DNA of 64,000 nucleotides from Acidovorax sp. GW101-3H11 (GCF_001633105.1 NZ_LUKZ01000013.1:1-64000), one strand, 5' to 3'; positions 25,201-36,189 are shown, numbered from the stretch's first letter. The notes: generated from the letters alone by a model not told the origin. Made by a program: numbers and translations.

Positions 25201-25564
25201 CAAACCACAGCAGCGCGCCGAGCCAGACCGATTCAGCCCCGCGCACCAGCCGTGCGGCGATGCCCGTGGCGCAGCGCCCGGCGCGCGCAATGTGGTCGCC
25301 GCTGTCGTTGCCCTGGCCGCTGGCGCCGCGCACATAGCTCACCAGGTCGCGGTCGCTTTCGTGCCCACCGGTGGAGGCCAGGTTGTAGCGCGGGCTGGCG
25401 CACAGCAGTGTCATCAGCGCATCCACCAGCGTGGTCTTGCCGCTGCCCGTGGGGCCGATGATGGCGCTGTTGCCGGGGTCGATGCCCACCTGGTGGCGGC
25501 CTGCGAACGCACCCCAGTTGTACAGGTGCAGCTCTTGCAGGATGAAGGAGGCGTCGGCGCTCAT
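22253..25564 (-). CDS. jetC: Wadjet SMC-type ATPase JetC (COG4913)
   Basis: 1103 residues from the ATG at 25564. The ATPase head is split: Walker A GPTGSGKTTLVDAL at residues 37-50 and, at the other end, the signature SGGEKE (about 980) and Walker B FGTIVLDEAF (about 1008-1020). Between them lie long coiled coils rich in Gln, Ala and Leu. It forms the DNA-translocating motor of the JetABC complex. A family A repeat (23666-23725) is read in frame within the coiled coil as LQQKELLALDHQALEAQKT (about residues 615-633). Start and stop each overlap a neighbour by 4 bases. Confidence 0.94.
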   Translation of the reverse strand: MSADASFILQELHLYNWGAFAGRHQVGIDPGNSAIIGPTGSGKTTLVDALMTLLCASPRYNLASTGGHESDRDLVSYVRGASGQGNDSGDHIARAGRCATGIAARLVRGAESVWLGALLWFDGSSQSAADMQKRWFFAQGTGHSLDLWLEEQHSGGARALTRLAKDSDGLQMFSSKAPYLAKLHSFFEVGPNAFTLLNRAAGLKQLNSIDEIFRELVLDDHSAFEDAQKVVDVFAELASIHADLELANAQYVSLLPLRDLAARELQQAQHLAHLQALQQQLPQWFAAQGVQWWGERITQLQAQIAARGEELHAAQERVNTTRKVEQDLHGLYLQAGGANIDVLRENIDHARKELARVQSNLAQYQALARNLGLGAHAGADHLASHQAQAQAAMAQIDAQDAGLQADAERAIAQAHNAHTRLNEIQAEYDAVRQRPGSNLPMEHQRFRAELADHLDLPESDLPFTAELVEVRKAEQAWRGAIERALGSHRLRILVPHAAMHAALQWVNQRHNRLHVRLLEVRDATPAAFLADGFARKLNLKPAAPTAHLNTLRQLLSNVDRHCVPDVQTLERTPHAMTAQGLMSSQSGHFDKQDQKRLDQDWMTGFDNRDRLVQLLQQKELLALDHQALEAQKTQTLHAQRRAEEQRQLWAALQALRYENLDATAAQTQLQHKEQQLQALLHPDSDTAQAQQRWEAAQTHTRAAEGQLRDLQAAQTQDETLRAAAQKQHGAYQARSTDTFAIDADFAAQLASNGHRLPPLDGDNLAAQERDAGTAVQAKTSDASKKLSTLHTDIVRQMGKAKGEDRGALADHAQEVDALPHYLQRLQVLEEEALPHKRQRFQEYLNNTSQQGVDTLLNGIAAQVADIEERIAQLNHTLQRVDFQPGRYLQLEPRAVAHQSLQELNRAQGQLRTESLRDDGGQSHYRALRAIVEILQTHASNRRSKAAQALLDARYRLQFAVLVLDRASGQMLERRTGSQGGSGGEKEIIASYVLTASLSYALCPDGASRPVFGTIVLDEAFSKSSQAVAARIIQALREFGLHALFVTPNKEVRLLRNHTRSAVVVHRRGAQATLASLRWEEIDAFRRSAPSTPGTLSASTGIEA
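23666..23725 (-). repeat. Interspersed repeat family A, copy 2 (inside jetC)
   Basis: On the minus strand: TTGCTACAACAAAAGGAGC, then TGCTAGCGCTTGACCATC, then AAGCGCTGGAGGCC and AAAAGACC. It matches the block order of the intergenic copy at 32767-32829 but lies within a continuous coding frame. Confidence 0.7.
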
Positions 25565-26307
25565 GGCGCGCCCTCCCCGTGGCCTGCGCCGCCTGGTTCC
25601 GCCACCGCACGCAGGCGCAGCAGCAGCGTTTGCAGGTTCTCGGGGTTGAGCAGGTGCACGATCATCGGGCGGATGGTGATGCAGTCTTGCGCATCCACCT
25701 CGGTCACCATGCCGTGCGTGCGCAGGTTCTCCAGCAGCTGGCCCAGGCGCTTGCGCTCTTGCATGTCGCTGCCGGTGGCCCCAAGGTAGGTTTCGAGCTG
25801 CGGCAGCAGGCTGTCTACGGTAACGCGCACCGCCGTGCCGGTGCCGCTTTCCTGCTCGCGCTGCAAGAACTCGCGCCGCAAAAGGGCCAGCAGCAGCGAT
25901 TGCTCCAACGTCAGCCGCTGGCGCTTCATCAGGGGATGTGTCCAGTCATCCTGCTCGCTCTCGTCGGTGTCGTCGCCCGCGTAGTCGGGCACCACGGCCA
26001 AAAAGGCCAGCCCGCGCACGTCGTCCACCACCACGCGCAGGTCCAGCGGCTCCAGCAGCGCATCGAGCAGTGTGGTTTGCGCCGCAATCAGGTTGAACAG
26101 CTTCGGCTTGGTCGCAGATTCGAGCCAGCCGTGCGCTAGCAAAAACTGTAGCGCCTGGCGCACGTTGGGCGGCGTTCTTGAGGCATTAGGTGCCGCCATG
26201 CCGCTTTCAACAAGCGCAGGTAGCTCTTCTTTCGATAGTAGTTGCTCTGCTTGCGCACTTGCACCCAGCGCGGCCATGCGGTCAAAAATATCCGGCTCCT
26301 GCTGCAT
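25561..26307 (-). CDS. jetB: Wadjet accessory subunit JetB (DUF4194)
   Basis: 248 residues from the ATG at 26307, which overlaps the jetA stop by one base (TGATG). The core carries KRQRLTLEQSLLLALLRREF and GQLLENLRTHGMVTEVDAQD, winged-helix features typical of KITE-like DUF4194 proteins that bind the SMC-kleisin complex. A family A repeat-like stretch encodes residues 21-39 (EQLLSKEELPALVESGMAA) with A/T-ending codons unlike its neighbours. The gene is coupled to jetA and jetC. Confidence 0.9.
   Translation of the reverse strand: MQQEPDIFDRMAALGASAQAEQLLSKEELPALVESGMAAPNASRTPPNVRQALQFLLAHGWLESATKPKLFNLIAAQTTLLDALLEPLDLRVVVDDVRGLAFLAVVPDYAGDDTDESEQDDWTHPLMKRQRLTLEQSLLLALLRREFLQREQESGTGTAVRVTVDSLLPQLETYLGATGSDMQERKRLGQLLENLRTHGMVTEVDAQDCITIRPMIVHLLNPENLQTLLLRLRAVAEPGGAGHGEGAP
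26191..26245 (-). repeat. Interspersed repeat family A, copy 3 (inside jetB, diverged)
   Basis: On the minus strand: CTACTATCGAAAGAAGAGC, TACCTGCGCTTGTTGAAAGC, GGCATGGCGGC. It shows the CTAT...AGCT...GCGCTTG...AAGCG order of the family with several mismatches, and local codon use is A/T-rich against the gene's GC-rich background. Confidence 0.5.
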
Positions 26308-27803
26308 CACAGCTCCCACTCTCTTTGCGCCAGCTGCGCGCCATCCAGCGCCACGCGCGGCACGGTAAAGCGCCAGTGCTGGATGTCGTCTTGTGTGTCG
26401 ATGTACTCCTCGCCCGGCTGCAGCTGCACACCCGCCTCGCGCGCCATGGCCAGCCACAGCGCAAAGGTCTCCAGGTCGTGCTCGCCCGGGGGCAGCGCGG
26501 CAGCCAGTTCCGCCAGGGTCATAGGCTGGCCCCGCTCGGCCAAGGTTTGCAAGGTGCGCTGCACCAGCGCGTCGCGGTCCAGCCCTTCAAACGCCTGCCA
26601 GAACTCACCGTCCATCTCGCCCAGGTCGGTGTATTGGGTGGTGAGCAGCAGCGCGGCCTGATCGCCGCCGTCCAGCGACTTGGCGCGCAGGCGCTCTACC
26701 AGCGGCACGCTGCCCAGGGCCACGCCCAGCGGCGGCAGCGGTGTGCTTTGGCGGCGCACAGCCTGGCGTTGCCAGTCGATGCGCAGGGCCTGCTCCAGCA
26801 CGTCGTTGAGCAGCTGGCCCACGCGCTGGTTCTCGGCCACCTGGCCGGTTTTCATGAACTGGCTGACCTCGCGCTCGCTGCGCGCGCGCACGGCCTGCAC
26901 CACCTTGGCTTCTTTGATCAGCTGCTGCACCAGCAGACGCAGCGTGCTGTGCTGCAGGCCATCGAGCGCCTTGTCCGCTGCCGGATGCTCCAGGATCTGA
27001 CGGATGCGCTGGCGCATTTCCGTGAGCTCGGTTTGGTGCGAGAGCTGCTGGTGAAAGCTGTCGAACACACGGCCCTCTTGCGTGTTGAGCAAGTTGGCAT
27101 GGCCATCGAGTAACTGGTCCATCACCGCACCCCGGTGGTGGCGGGCGCTGATGATGGCCTCGCGCAGCGCACGGTCGGCCTCGCGCCACGAATCCTCCAC
27201 CCGCCGAAAGTCCGCCCGCAGGCTGACCGAGAGCGCATACACCTCGCGAATGCCTTCCACCGCTTGCTCGGGTGTCAGCTCTGCGATGCGCCCCGCCTGC
27301 ACGTCGTCGAGCTGCTGCTGCAAATCGGCCATGCGGCGCTGCAGATGTTCGGTGCGGCTTTGCGGGTCGGGGTTGAGCGCGGCGGCCAGGTTGTCGATTT
27401 CGCGCTGCACCACGGCCAGACGCGACGCGGTGGATGTCATCATCCGCCCGTCCAGTTGCGCGATGAATCGCAATGCGGTCTTGAGCGCATCAGTCTCGAA
27501 CACCCGCCCCTCGCGCTCCACCACCAGCCCGCGCCGTATCCACTCGCGCACCTCGCGCCGGGCCTGGCTCAGGGTGTCGTCGCTGTCGATTTCAAAGTCC
27601 ACCTCGTTGGCATGCATCGCCAGCATGTCCGCCAGCGCCTGCACGGCGGCGTCGAACGGGACTCCATCGCGCTGGTGCTCGAACAGTGCATCCAGGCAAC
27701 TGAGCACCAACGGTGCACGCCGCGAGGCCAGCAACAGCCACGCCGGGTGCTGCTGGCGGGCTGCGATGTATTTTTGGGTGCGCTGCTGGTTGAGGGTGGG
27801 CAT
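26307..27803 (-). CDS. jetA: Wadjet kleisin-like subunit JetA (DUF3375)
   Basis: 498 residues from the ATG at 27803. It is all-helical in appearance, with MPTLNQQRTQKYIAARQQHP and WLLLASRRAPLVLSCLDALF at the start and REVREWIRRGLVVEREG following, as in DUF3375 proteins of type I Wadjet. JetA bridges the JetC heads with JetB. First gene of the tightly packed jetABCD series; 57 bases separate it from the upstream ptuB stop, too short for a clear independent promoter. Confidence 0.92.
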   Translation of the reverse strand: MPTLNQQRTQKYIAARQQHPAWLLLASRRAPLVLSCLDALFEHQRDGVPFDAAVQALADMLAMHANEVDFEIDSDDTLSQARREVREWIRRGLVVEREGRVFETDALKTALRFIAQLDGRMMTSTASRLAVVQREIDNLAAALNPDPQSRTEHLQRRMADLQQQLDDVQAGRIAELTPEQAVEGIREVYALSVSLRADFRRVEDSWREADRALREAIISARHHRGAVMDQLLDGHANLLNTQEGRVFDSFHQQLSHQTELTEMRQRIRQILEHPAADKALDGLQHSTLRLLVQQLIKEAKVVQAVRARSEREVSQFMKTGQVAENQRVGQLLNDVLEQALRIDWQRQAVRRQSTPLPPLGVALGSVPLVERLRAKSLDGGDQAALLLTTQYTDLGEMDGEFWQAFEGLDRDALVQRTLQTLAERGQPMTLAELAAALPPGEHDLETFALWLAMAREAGVQLQPGEEYIDTQDDIQHWRFTVPRVALDGAQLAQREWEL

Positions 27804-27860
27804 GGTGCTTAACTACATGCGCTTTTGATGAGTACCGCTGATGGCATCAATTTGGCAAGA

Positions 27861-28598
27861 CTATAAAAGCTCTGGAGCGTGCTGCTGAAGCAACGCAAGC
27901 GCAGCATCCTTGTAAAAGTGCATGGTGACACTGAAGAATGGGCGGAGTTTTCCGTTGGATGGCAAAAGGTCAACGGACATCAAGCGCTCCAGATCCCACT
28001 GGCGCTGCGTGTGGTCAAGCCAGCACTGATCCAGTTCATCCCACCAACTTCTTCTGAGACTGACGAGGAGCTGGCTTCTGAGATTCAAAACCTTGATCGT
28101 GTATTCGGCTCGGTCAAACTCTTCAGCCGTCAAGTTCGGGCCAGGACTGACTTCACCGTCGGATGTGTAAGTGAAGTACTTCGCGCAATCAGGTTCGTGG
28201 GGCGAGACAAACAGGCTCATATCAATGGGGCCACCGACACCGCGTTTACCAGGCGCATGGCCGCCAAACACTTCCCAGCCTTGCCGAGATGCCTGTTGGA
28301 GTCCCGTATCGCTGTCAAAAGCACTGGCAGCCAAGTTCAGATAGTCGAACGTTCTGGCAGGGATCTGAGACTTGTTCTCTACATGTTCAATGTGATAGCC
28401 GATACCCAACTCGTCAGCGCGAACCTCGCTGTAACAACAGAGGTGGTACTGTTCATCCAATAGATGGTGGTTTAAAAGAACAGGCTTCCCATTGAAACCA
28501 GCCCAGCGGGAGGTGGCGGTCGTTGGTGTTGATGGTGGGTTGACATGCTGTGCGGCCAAGGCGTTTGTTCCGAGCCCTACCTTCTTCACATGCCTCAT
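27861..28598 (-). CDS. ptuB: Septu-like PtuB, HNH-type nuclease (TIGR02646-like)
   Basis: 245 residues from the ATG at 28598, overlapping the ptuA stop by 4 bases. The HNH-type region is HLCCYSEVR (about residue 54), GYHIEHVENKS (about 69) and TFDYLNLAAS (about 83). The C-terminal CAKYFTYTSDGEV and YTIKVLNLRSQLLVSLRR match the TIGR02646 pattern found in Septu and retron-linked nucleases. Catalytic His-Glu-His and Asn appear intact. The usual zinc-ribbon cysteines are not: CxxC is reduced to CCYS and the later SC..C is AFDS. G+C is about 53% in a 60-base sample, against 72% in a sample from 48.7 kb. Confidence 0.75.
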   Translation of the reverse strand: MRHVKKVGLGTNALAAQHVNPPSTPTTATSRWAGFNGKPVLLNHHLLDEQYHLCCYSEVRADELGIGYHIEHVENKSQIPARTFDYLNLAASAFDSDTGLQQASRQGWEVFGGHAPGKRGVGGPIDMSLFVSPHEPDCAKYFTYTSDGEVSPGPNLTAEEFDRAEYTIKVLNLRSQLLVSLRRSWWDELDQCWLDHTQRQWDLERLMSVDLLPSNGKLRPFFSVTMHFYKDAALALLQQHAPELL

Positions 28599-30031
28599 TC
28601 CGCCTTGTCTCCGTTGGAGTTACGGATTCGAGCTGCCAACTCTGTCAACCCTACTTGGCGGGAAATACTGCGGCGGATGCGAAGAATCTGCTCATGGGTG
28701 TCTCCTAGCTTTTCGCCCAAGCGCTTCATCAACTCCACAGCACGTGAGGTTGTGTAGTCACCTTGATCCACCAGCCGGGTGAGTTCCCGTAACTCATCTT
28801 TTTCGTGGATCGGAGGAAGCGGATCCACCTGCATCACACGTTGCATCACTAGTTGGCTTGACTGCCCGTAGGTGTGTGCCAAAGGCACGGTGGCCACCGT
28901 TCGGCCATCCGTATCACGACCCAAGATGCGAATGCACTCTCGTTGTACCGTGCTCAGCACTTGGGGACTGTGGGTCGTAACGATGAACTGCACGCTGGGA
29001 AAAGCTTCCGCGAGCCCTTGCAGCACTACCTGTTGCCATTCCGGGTGCAGGTGCATGTCAACCTCATCGATCAACACGATGCCTGGCGTCTGGCTGGAGG
29101 CGTTGGCACCCAGTTGGGGATTCAGCTTGGTAGCCCGATAGGCAATATCCGCCACCATCCCGATCATGTTGCGAATGCCATCGCTGAGCCATTCGACTGG
29201 CAGTTCCCCATGCTCCGGATGCTGCGCTACAAGTTCCTCGAGAGAGAACGAGTAGCTGATACCGCCCCACCCTGACGGCTTCAGACAGGCATTCACTGCG
29301 GAGGAAACAGATTGGATGTAGTGATCAAACTCCGTGGCTTCAATAGGTTTGCCGGACTCAAGGGACTTGACCTGACTCACCTTGGCGTTCAAGTTCCAGT
29401 ATCTAAACCATGCGAAAAATGACTTGTATTTGGAGGCTGGGTCCAAGCAGTCGGTATATCCGACTGTCCGCGAGGTGCGGGAGATCTTTTCGCTTTCAGG
29501 CTTTTTACCTTCTGTCTGTTTTTTTTGCTGCCATAAGCGCCCTGTCCCGTAGTAGGCCAGAAGTGGCAGCACAACCTCTGTGCCGGGCGTCCGGACAGCC
29601 TCCTGCATCCGTTTGCCATAGTCAGTAAGCTCTCGGGCGTCCTTCACAGAAGTCTTGGCTTTGGTCGGGCTGGAAAGTGCTCGCTTCCAGGTGGTTGGAG
29701 GATTCCCATCTGCGAGTGTGTCGATGAGGCCAAGAGGGACAAAACCGCAAGCCTCAATCTCTGCACCGCGAGGCGCGTACTCCATTTCGTTGCTGGAGGT
29801 TTCCCGCACGCGCGCCATGCGGATGTCACTACCCACTAGCGCGGTGCCTTTCGCCTCATCAAAGGCACCGAGATAGGTGCCGAAAGCCACTGAAATGGCA
29901 TCCAGCACGGAGGTTTTGCCTGCTCCATTGGAGGCCACCAACACAGTCAGCTTTGGATGGAAAGTGATCTCTAGCGCCTCAAAGCACCTGTAGTTCAGGA
30001 GCTTCAAAGACCGAATGTCCAAGGATGGCAC
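28595..30031 (-). CDS. ptuA: Septu-like PtuA, AAA/ABC-type ATPase
   Basis: 478 residues from a GTG at 30031, chosen because GGAGGGAGG lies immediately upstream. Walker A is ASNGAGKTSVLDAI (residues 33-46), the signature region is PVEWLSDGIRNMIG, Walker B is GIVLIDEVDMHLHPEW (about 315-330), and the H-loop is FIVTTHSPQVLST (about 349). It lacks the long coiled coil of SMC proteins, as expected of PtuA. In Septu, PtuA and PtuB form a complex that restricts phage. This could also be a related AAA15-HNH pair; there is no reverse transcriptase nearby, so it is not a retron effector. Sampled G+C about 52%, suggesting transfer. Confidence 0.78.
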   Translation of the reverse strand: MPSLDIRSLKLLNYRCFEALEITFHPKLTVLVASNGAGKTSVLDAISVAFGTYLGAFDEAKGTALVGSDIRMARVRETSSNEMEYAPRGAEIEACGFVPLGLIDTLADGNPPTTWKRALSSPTKAKTSVKDARELTDYGKRMQEAVRTPGTEVVLPLLAYYGTGRLWQQKKQTEGKKPESEKISRTSRTVGYTDCLDPASKYKSFFAWFRYWNLNAKVSQVKSLESGKPIEATEFDHYIQSVSSAVNACLKPSGWGGISYSFSLEELVAQHPEHGELPVEWLSDGIRNMIGMVADIAYRATKLNPQLGANASSQTPGIVLIDEVDMHLHPEWQQVVLQGLAEAFPSVQFIVTTHSPQVLSTVQRECIRILGRDTDGRTVATVPLAHTYGQSSQLVMQRVMQVDPLPPIHEKDELRELTRLVDQGDYTTSRAVELMKRLGEKLGDTHEQILRIRRSISRQVGLTELAARIRNSNGDKAE

Positions 30032-30071
30032 GGCCTCCCTCCAGTCGCTGCAATAGCTAATTCAGATCCAA

Positions 30072-30100
30072 ATTACAGTTTTGGAAACAGTGCTGTTGAA
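30072..30100 (-). promoter_or_regulatory. Candidate promoter for the ptuA-ptuB-jetABCD block
   Basis: In the 79-base gap after gyrB, the minus strand has TTCAAC (30095-30100) and TGTAAT (30072-30077) with a 17-base spacer. The -10 is good (5 of 6) and the -35 poor. No gyrB terminator was recognised, so read-through is also possible. Confidence 0.35.
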
Positions 30101-30110
30101 GTCATATCCT

Positions 30111-32829
<2,719 letters not shown>

Positions 32830-32899
32830 GGTGCAGCCGTGCGATGGTGCAGGGGGCGGCCGGTGAGAGGGGCCGCCGCACTCACCCACTCGCTCAGAT

Positions 32900-34018
32900 T
32901 CAAATGCGCATCGGCATCACCACATATTTGAAGCTGTCGTTGTCGGGGATGGTCATCAGCGCAGAGCTGTTGCCGTCCGACAGCTCCACCTTCACCATGT
33001 CCTGGCCCATGTTGGCCAGGGCGTCGATGAGGTAGGTCACGTTGAAGCCGATCTCGATGGTGTCGCCACCGTAGTCGATGTCGAGCTCGTCCACGGCCTC
33101 TTCCTGCTCGGCGTTGTTGGACGCCACGCGCAGGGTGCCAGGCTCCAGGTTCAGGCGCACGCCCTTGAACTTGTCGCTGGTCATGATGGCGGTGCGCTGC
33201 AGGCTGGCCAGCAGCGGCGCGCGGCCCAGGGTGATGCTGTTCTTGTGGTTCTTGGGGATCACGCGGTTGTAGTCGGGGAACTTGCCCTCGACTAATTTTG
33301 TGACGAACTCCATGCCGCCAAAGGTGAACTTCGCCTGGTTGTTGGCGAACTGCATCTCGATGTGCGGCTGGTTCTCGCCGCCCGCGTCACTCAGCAGGCG
33401 CTGCAGCTCGATCACGGTCTTGCGCGGCAGGATGACTTCCTGCTTGGGCACTTCCACATCCAGCGTGGCGCTGGCAAACGCCAGGCGGTGGCCGTCGGTG
33501 GCGACCAGGCTGAGCTGCTTGCCTTCAGCCACAAACAGGATGCCGTTCAAGTAATAGCGGATGTCCTGCACTGCCATCGCAAACGACACCTGGCCCAGCA
33601 GGTCCTTCAGCGTCTTTTGCGGCACGGCAAACACGGGGCCGAACGCGGCGGATTCCTGCACCAGCGGGAAGTCTTCGGCGGGCAGGCTTTGCAGCGTGAA
33701 GCGGCTCTTGCCACCCTTGAGCACCAGCTTGGACTGCTGCGACTCCAGGCTCACGGTCTGGTCGCCGGGCATGGTGCGCAGGATGTCGATGAGCTTGCGC
33801 GCACCCACGGTGGTGGTGAAGTCGCCGGTGTCGCCACCCAGCTCGGCGGTGGTGCGGATCTGGATTTCGAGGTCGCTGGTCGTCAGCTGCAGGGCATTGC
33901 CCGTCTTGCGGATCAGCACATTGGCCAGGATGGGCAGCGTGTGGCGGCGCTCGACGATGCCAGCCACGGACTGCAGTACCGCGAGAACCTTGTCTTGTGT
34001 TGCCTTCAGGACGATCAT
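32900..34018 (-). CDS. dnaN: DNA polymerase III beta subunit (sliding clamp)
   Basis: 372 residues from the ATG at 34018. It forms the ring-shaped dimer that tethers polymerase III to [40 protein letters not shown]-type [12 protein letters not shown] and [12 protein letters not shown] are conserved blocks, and the C-terminus ends YVVMPMRI, the usual clamp ending. Located between dnaA and gyrB in the standard origin order. Confidence 0.98.
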   Translation of the reverse strand: MIVLKATQDKVLAVLQSVAGIVERRHTLPILANVLIRKTGNALQLTTSDLEIQIRTTAELGGDTGDFTTTVGARKLIDILRTMPGDQTVSLESQQSKLVLKGGKSRFTLQSLPAEDFPLVQESAAFGPVFAVPQKTLKDLLGQVSFAMAVQDIRYYLNGILFVAEGKQLSLVATDGHRLAFASATLDVEVPKQEVILPRKTVIELQRLLSDAGGENQPHIEMQFANNQAKFTFGGMEFVTKLVEGKFPDYNRVIPKNHKNSITLGRAPLLASLQRTAIMTSDKFKGVRLNLEPGTLRVASNNAEQEEAVDELDIDYGGDTIEIGFNVTYLIDALANMGQDMVKVELSDGNSSALMTIPDNDSFKYVVMPMRI

Positions 34019-34066
34019 GTCTTCAACCTCTTGTGGTTTTTGGAACGGAGCTTGGACAGCGGCACG

Positions 34067-34117
34067 GGTTGTGCCTCCCCCTGCTGCACAACCCATCATT
34101 TTGCCCCTTAAAGGGGC
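34067..34117. repeat. Two hairpins in the dnaA-dnaN gap
   Basis: GGGTTGTGC (34067-34075) pairs with GCACAACCC (34087-34095), and GCCCCTTAAAGGGGC follows at about 34103-34117. Neither has a T-run on the minus strand, the direction of dnaA-dnaN transcription, so they are not good terminators for it. They may be remnants of repetitive elements. Confidence 0.35.
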
Positions 34118-34148
34118 CTTTTCTCTGGGGCGCCTCGATCACGCCGGT

Positions 34149-35573
34149 TCAGCCCTTGAGCGTTTGCTCCAGCACATGCAACTGCTGGTTCAACTCGGTC
34201 AGCTGCTGGCGCTCGCCCGAAATCTTGCGCACCGCGTGCAAAACCGTGGTGTGGTCGCGCCCGCCGAACAATTCTCCGATCTCCGGAAGGCTCTTTTGCG
34301 TCAGCTCCTTGGCCAGGTACATCGCAATCTGGCGCGGGCGGGCAATGCTGGCCGGGCGCTTCTTGCTGTACATGTCGGCGACCTTGATCTTGTAATAGTC
34401 GGCCACCGTCTTCTGGATGTTTTCCACAGAAATCTGCCGGTTCTGGATGGACAGCAGATCACGCAGCGCCTCGCGGGCGAGCTGGATCGAAATCTCTTTC
34501 TGGTTGAAGCGCGAGTACGCGAGGATCTTGCGCAGTGCGCCCTCCAACTCGCGCACGTTGGAGCGCACGTTCTTGGCGACGAAGAAGGCGACTTCTTCGG
34601 GCATCTCGGTGCCTTCCACGCGCGCCTTGTTGATCAGAATCGCCACGCGCATTTCCAGCTCGGGCGGTTCCAGCGCCACCGTCAGGCCCGAATCGAAGCG
34701 CGACACCAGGCGGTCGTGGATGTTGGTCAGGCCCTTGGGGTAGGTGTCCGACGTCATCACGATGTGGCTCTTCTTGGTCAGCAAGGCCTCGAACGCATTG
34801 AAGAATTCTTCCTGCGTGCGGTCCTTGTTGGCAAAGAACTGCACATCGTCGATCAGCAGCAGATCGAGCGAGTGGTAGCGTTCCTTGAACTCGTCGAAGG
34901 TGCGGCGCTGGTACGCCTTAACCACATCCGACACGAACTGCTCCGCATGGATGTAGAGAACTTTGGCGTCGGGTTTGTCCTGCAGTAGGCGGTTACCCAC
35001 AGCGTGCATCAGGTGGGTCTTGCCCAGGCCCACGCCACCATAGATGAACAACGGGTTGTACAGGTGGCCGGGCATGCCCGCCACGTGCATGGCGGCCGAG
35101 CGCGCCATGCGGTTGGCGGTGCCCTCCACCAGGGTCTCGAACGTGAGCGCGGCGTTCAGCCGGTTGCGGAAGGCACCGGCAGGGGCCTCGTCGATGCTGG
35201 CGGCCGGGGATTCTGCCGGTGCCGGGGCGCTGGAGGGTTCGGGAGATGCGGGGCGTACATAAGTACGGGTAACGGATTCCCGCTGAGCGAGCGCTAACTC
35301 CAGCGAAACCGGCTGGCCGTACAGGCCTTCCAGCAGGGAGGCGATGCGGCCTGCGTACTGGGCGCGGATCCAGTCCAGCTTGAAGCGGTTGGCCACCAGC
35401 AGGGTGACCTTGGAGAAGTCCTCGGCCACCTGGGCGACCAGGGGCTTGATCCAGGTGTTGAATTGTTGTTCCGGCAGGTCTTGCGCCAGTTGTTCTACGC
35501 AGGCTTGCCACAGGCCTTGTCCGGCATCGGCTCCGGGAGATGGCTGGGCGCTGCGGGTGGGTTCCTCGGTCAT
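34149..35573 (-). CDS. dnaA: Chromosomal replication initiator protein DnaA
   Basis: 474 residues from the ATG at 35573. Domain I is at the N-terminus ([19 protein letters not shown]), followed by a Pro/Ala-rich domain II linker. The AAA+ domain III has Walker [17 protein letters not shown] and Walker [21 protein letters not shown]. The domain IV helix-turn-helix signature [15 protein letters not shown] recognises DnaA boxes. It opens the leftward gene series at the origin. Confidence 0.98.
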   Translation of the reverse strand: MTEEPTRSAQPSPGADAGQGLWQACVEQLAQDLPEQQFNTWIKPLVAQVAEDFSKVTLLVANRFKLDWIRAQYAGRIASLLEGLYGQPVSLELALAQRESVTRTYVRPASPEPSSAPAPAESPAASIDEAPAGAFRNRLNAALTFETLVEGTANRMARSAAMHVAGMPGHLYNPLFIYGGVGLGKTHLMHAVGNRLLQDKPDAKVLYIHAEQFVSDVVKAYQRRTFDEFKERYHSLDLLLIDDVQFFANKDRTQEEFFNAFEALLTKKSHIVMTSDTYPKGLTNIHDRLVSRFDSGLTVALEPPELEMRVAILINKARVEGTEMPEEVAFFVAKNVRSNVRELEGALRKILAYSRFNQKEISIQLAREALRDLLSIQNRQISVENIQKTVADYYKIKVADMYSKKRPASIARPRQIAMYLAKELTQKSLPEIGELFGGRDHTTVLHAVRKISGERQQLTELNQQLHVLEQTLKG

Positions 35574-35590
35574 TTATCGGGGATTCTTGT

Positions 35591-35599
35591 TGTGGATAG
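35591..35599 (-). promoter_or_regulatory. DnaA box, one mismatch
   Basis: TGTGGATAG, reverse complement CTATCCACA, differs from the consensus TTATCCACA at one position. It lies 18 bases from the dnaA start codon and may contribute to dnaA autoregulation. Confidence 0.6.
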
Positions 35600-35640
35600 G
35601 AGGAACGGTGCTGGGCGGCGGATTGTAGCTTGTCAAGGAG

Positions 35641-35649
35641 TTATCCACA
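35641..35649 (+). promoter_or_regulatory. DnaA box, perfect
   Basis: TTATCCACA, an exact consensus DnaA-binding site, 68 bases from the dnaA start codon. Confidence 0.75.
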
Positions 35650-35815
35650 TTTTCGCGGCGGCTGTCATCGGGGGATTCCGGGGTTGATGGGCTGGCATCC
35701 CCGGGGTCTCAAAACGGGCGCATGGTGATCGCCAAAGGCCCGCTTGGGGTGGGGCAAACGGGGCTGTGGCGGCCCCGCCGGGTGGCTTGCGGATAGGCCT
35801 GCCCGCCGAAAGGCA

Positions 35816-35844
35816 TTGCCAGAGGGTCACAAGCCTGCGATAAT
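35816..35844 (+). promoter_or_regulatory. Sigma-70 promoter for rpmH-rnpA-yidD-yidC
   Basis: TTGCCA (35816-35821) and GATAAT (35839-35844) are separated by exactly 17 bases, a strong housekeeping promoter. Transcription would begin near 35851, leaving about 130 bases of leader before rpmH. Confidence 0.7.
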
Positions 35845-35981
35845 TTTGGGTTTCCCTGAATGTGTTCAGGGTGATTTGACCCGGCGCGCCGTTATTTCTG
35901 CTTCTGTCTGGCTGGTTTTCAGCCGAGCAAGGCAGGGGTTCAAGAGCAGCAGTCCGGAACTGAACCTCAAGGAATAGCACC

Positions 35982-36116
35982 ATGAAACGTACTTACCAGC
36001 CCTCCAAGACGCGCCGCGCGCGCACCCACGGTTTCCTCGTCCGCATGAAGACCCGCGGCGGCCGTGCCGTTATCAACGCACGCCGCGCCAAGGGCCGCAA
36101 GCGCCTGGCCGTCTAA
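35982..36116 (+). CDS. rpmH: 50S ribosomal protein L34
   Basis: 44 residues from the ATG at 35982, with AAGGAATAG just upstream. The sequence starts [19 protein letters not shown] and ends [11 protein letters not shown], typical of bacterial L34 in length and composition. First gene of the rightward origin operon. Confidence 0.98.
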   Translation: MKRTYQPSKTRRARTHGFLVRMKTRGGRAVINARRAKGRKRLAV

Positions 36117-36189
36117 GGCCGTCCCGGTCTACGGTCTGCTCCCCGCCTGCCCCCGGTTTGCACCGTCAGGTTCCAAACGGGGTGCCTGC

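Larger units (their letters stand above)
35574..35981. other. Probable replication origin region (oriC) between dnaA and rpmH
   Basis: A 408-base gap with no gene, at the point where transcription diverges between the dnaA and rpmH series. It holds one perfect DnaA box (35641-35649), one single-mismatch box in the opposite orientation (35591-35599), and a weaker one near 35787. An AT-rich unwinding element is not obvious; the most AT-rich stretch, near 35838-35850, is also the rpmH promoter. The assignment rests on gene context more than on box density. Confidence 0.6.

Noticed and set aside
22253-25564. JetC as a chromosomal MukB or SbcC
   Set aside because: Its partners are DUF3375, DUF4194 and DUF3322/DUF2220 genes, which define type I Wadjet, and mukE/mukF or sbcD genes are absent.
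27861-30031. Retron with a PtuAB-type effector
   Set aside because: No reverse transcriptase gene or msr/msd-like structure is visible on either side; neighbours are gyrB and jetA.
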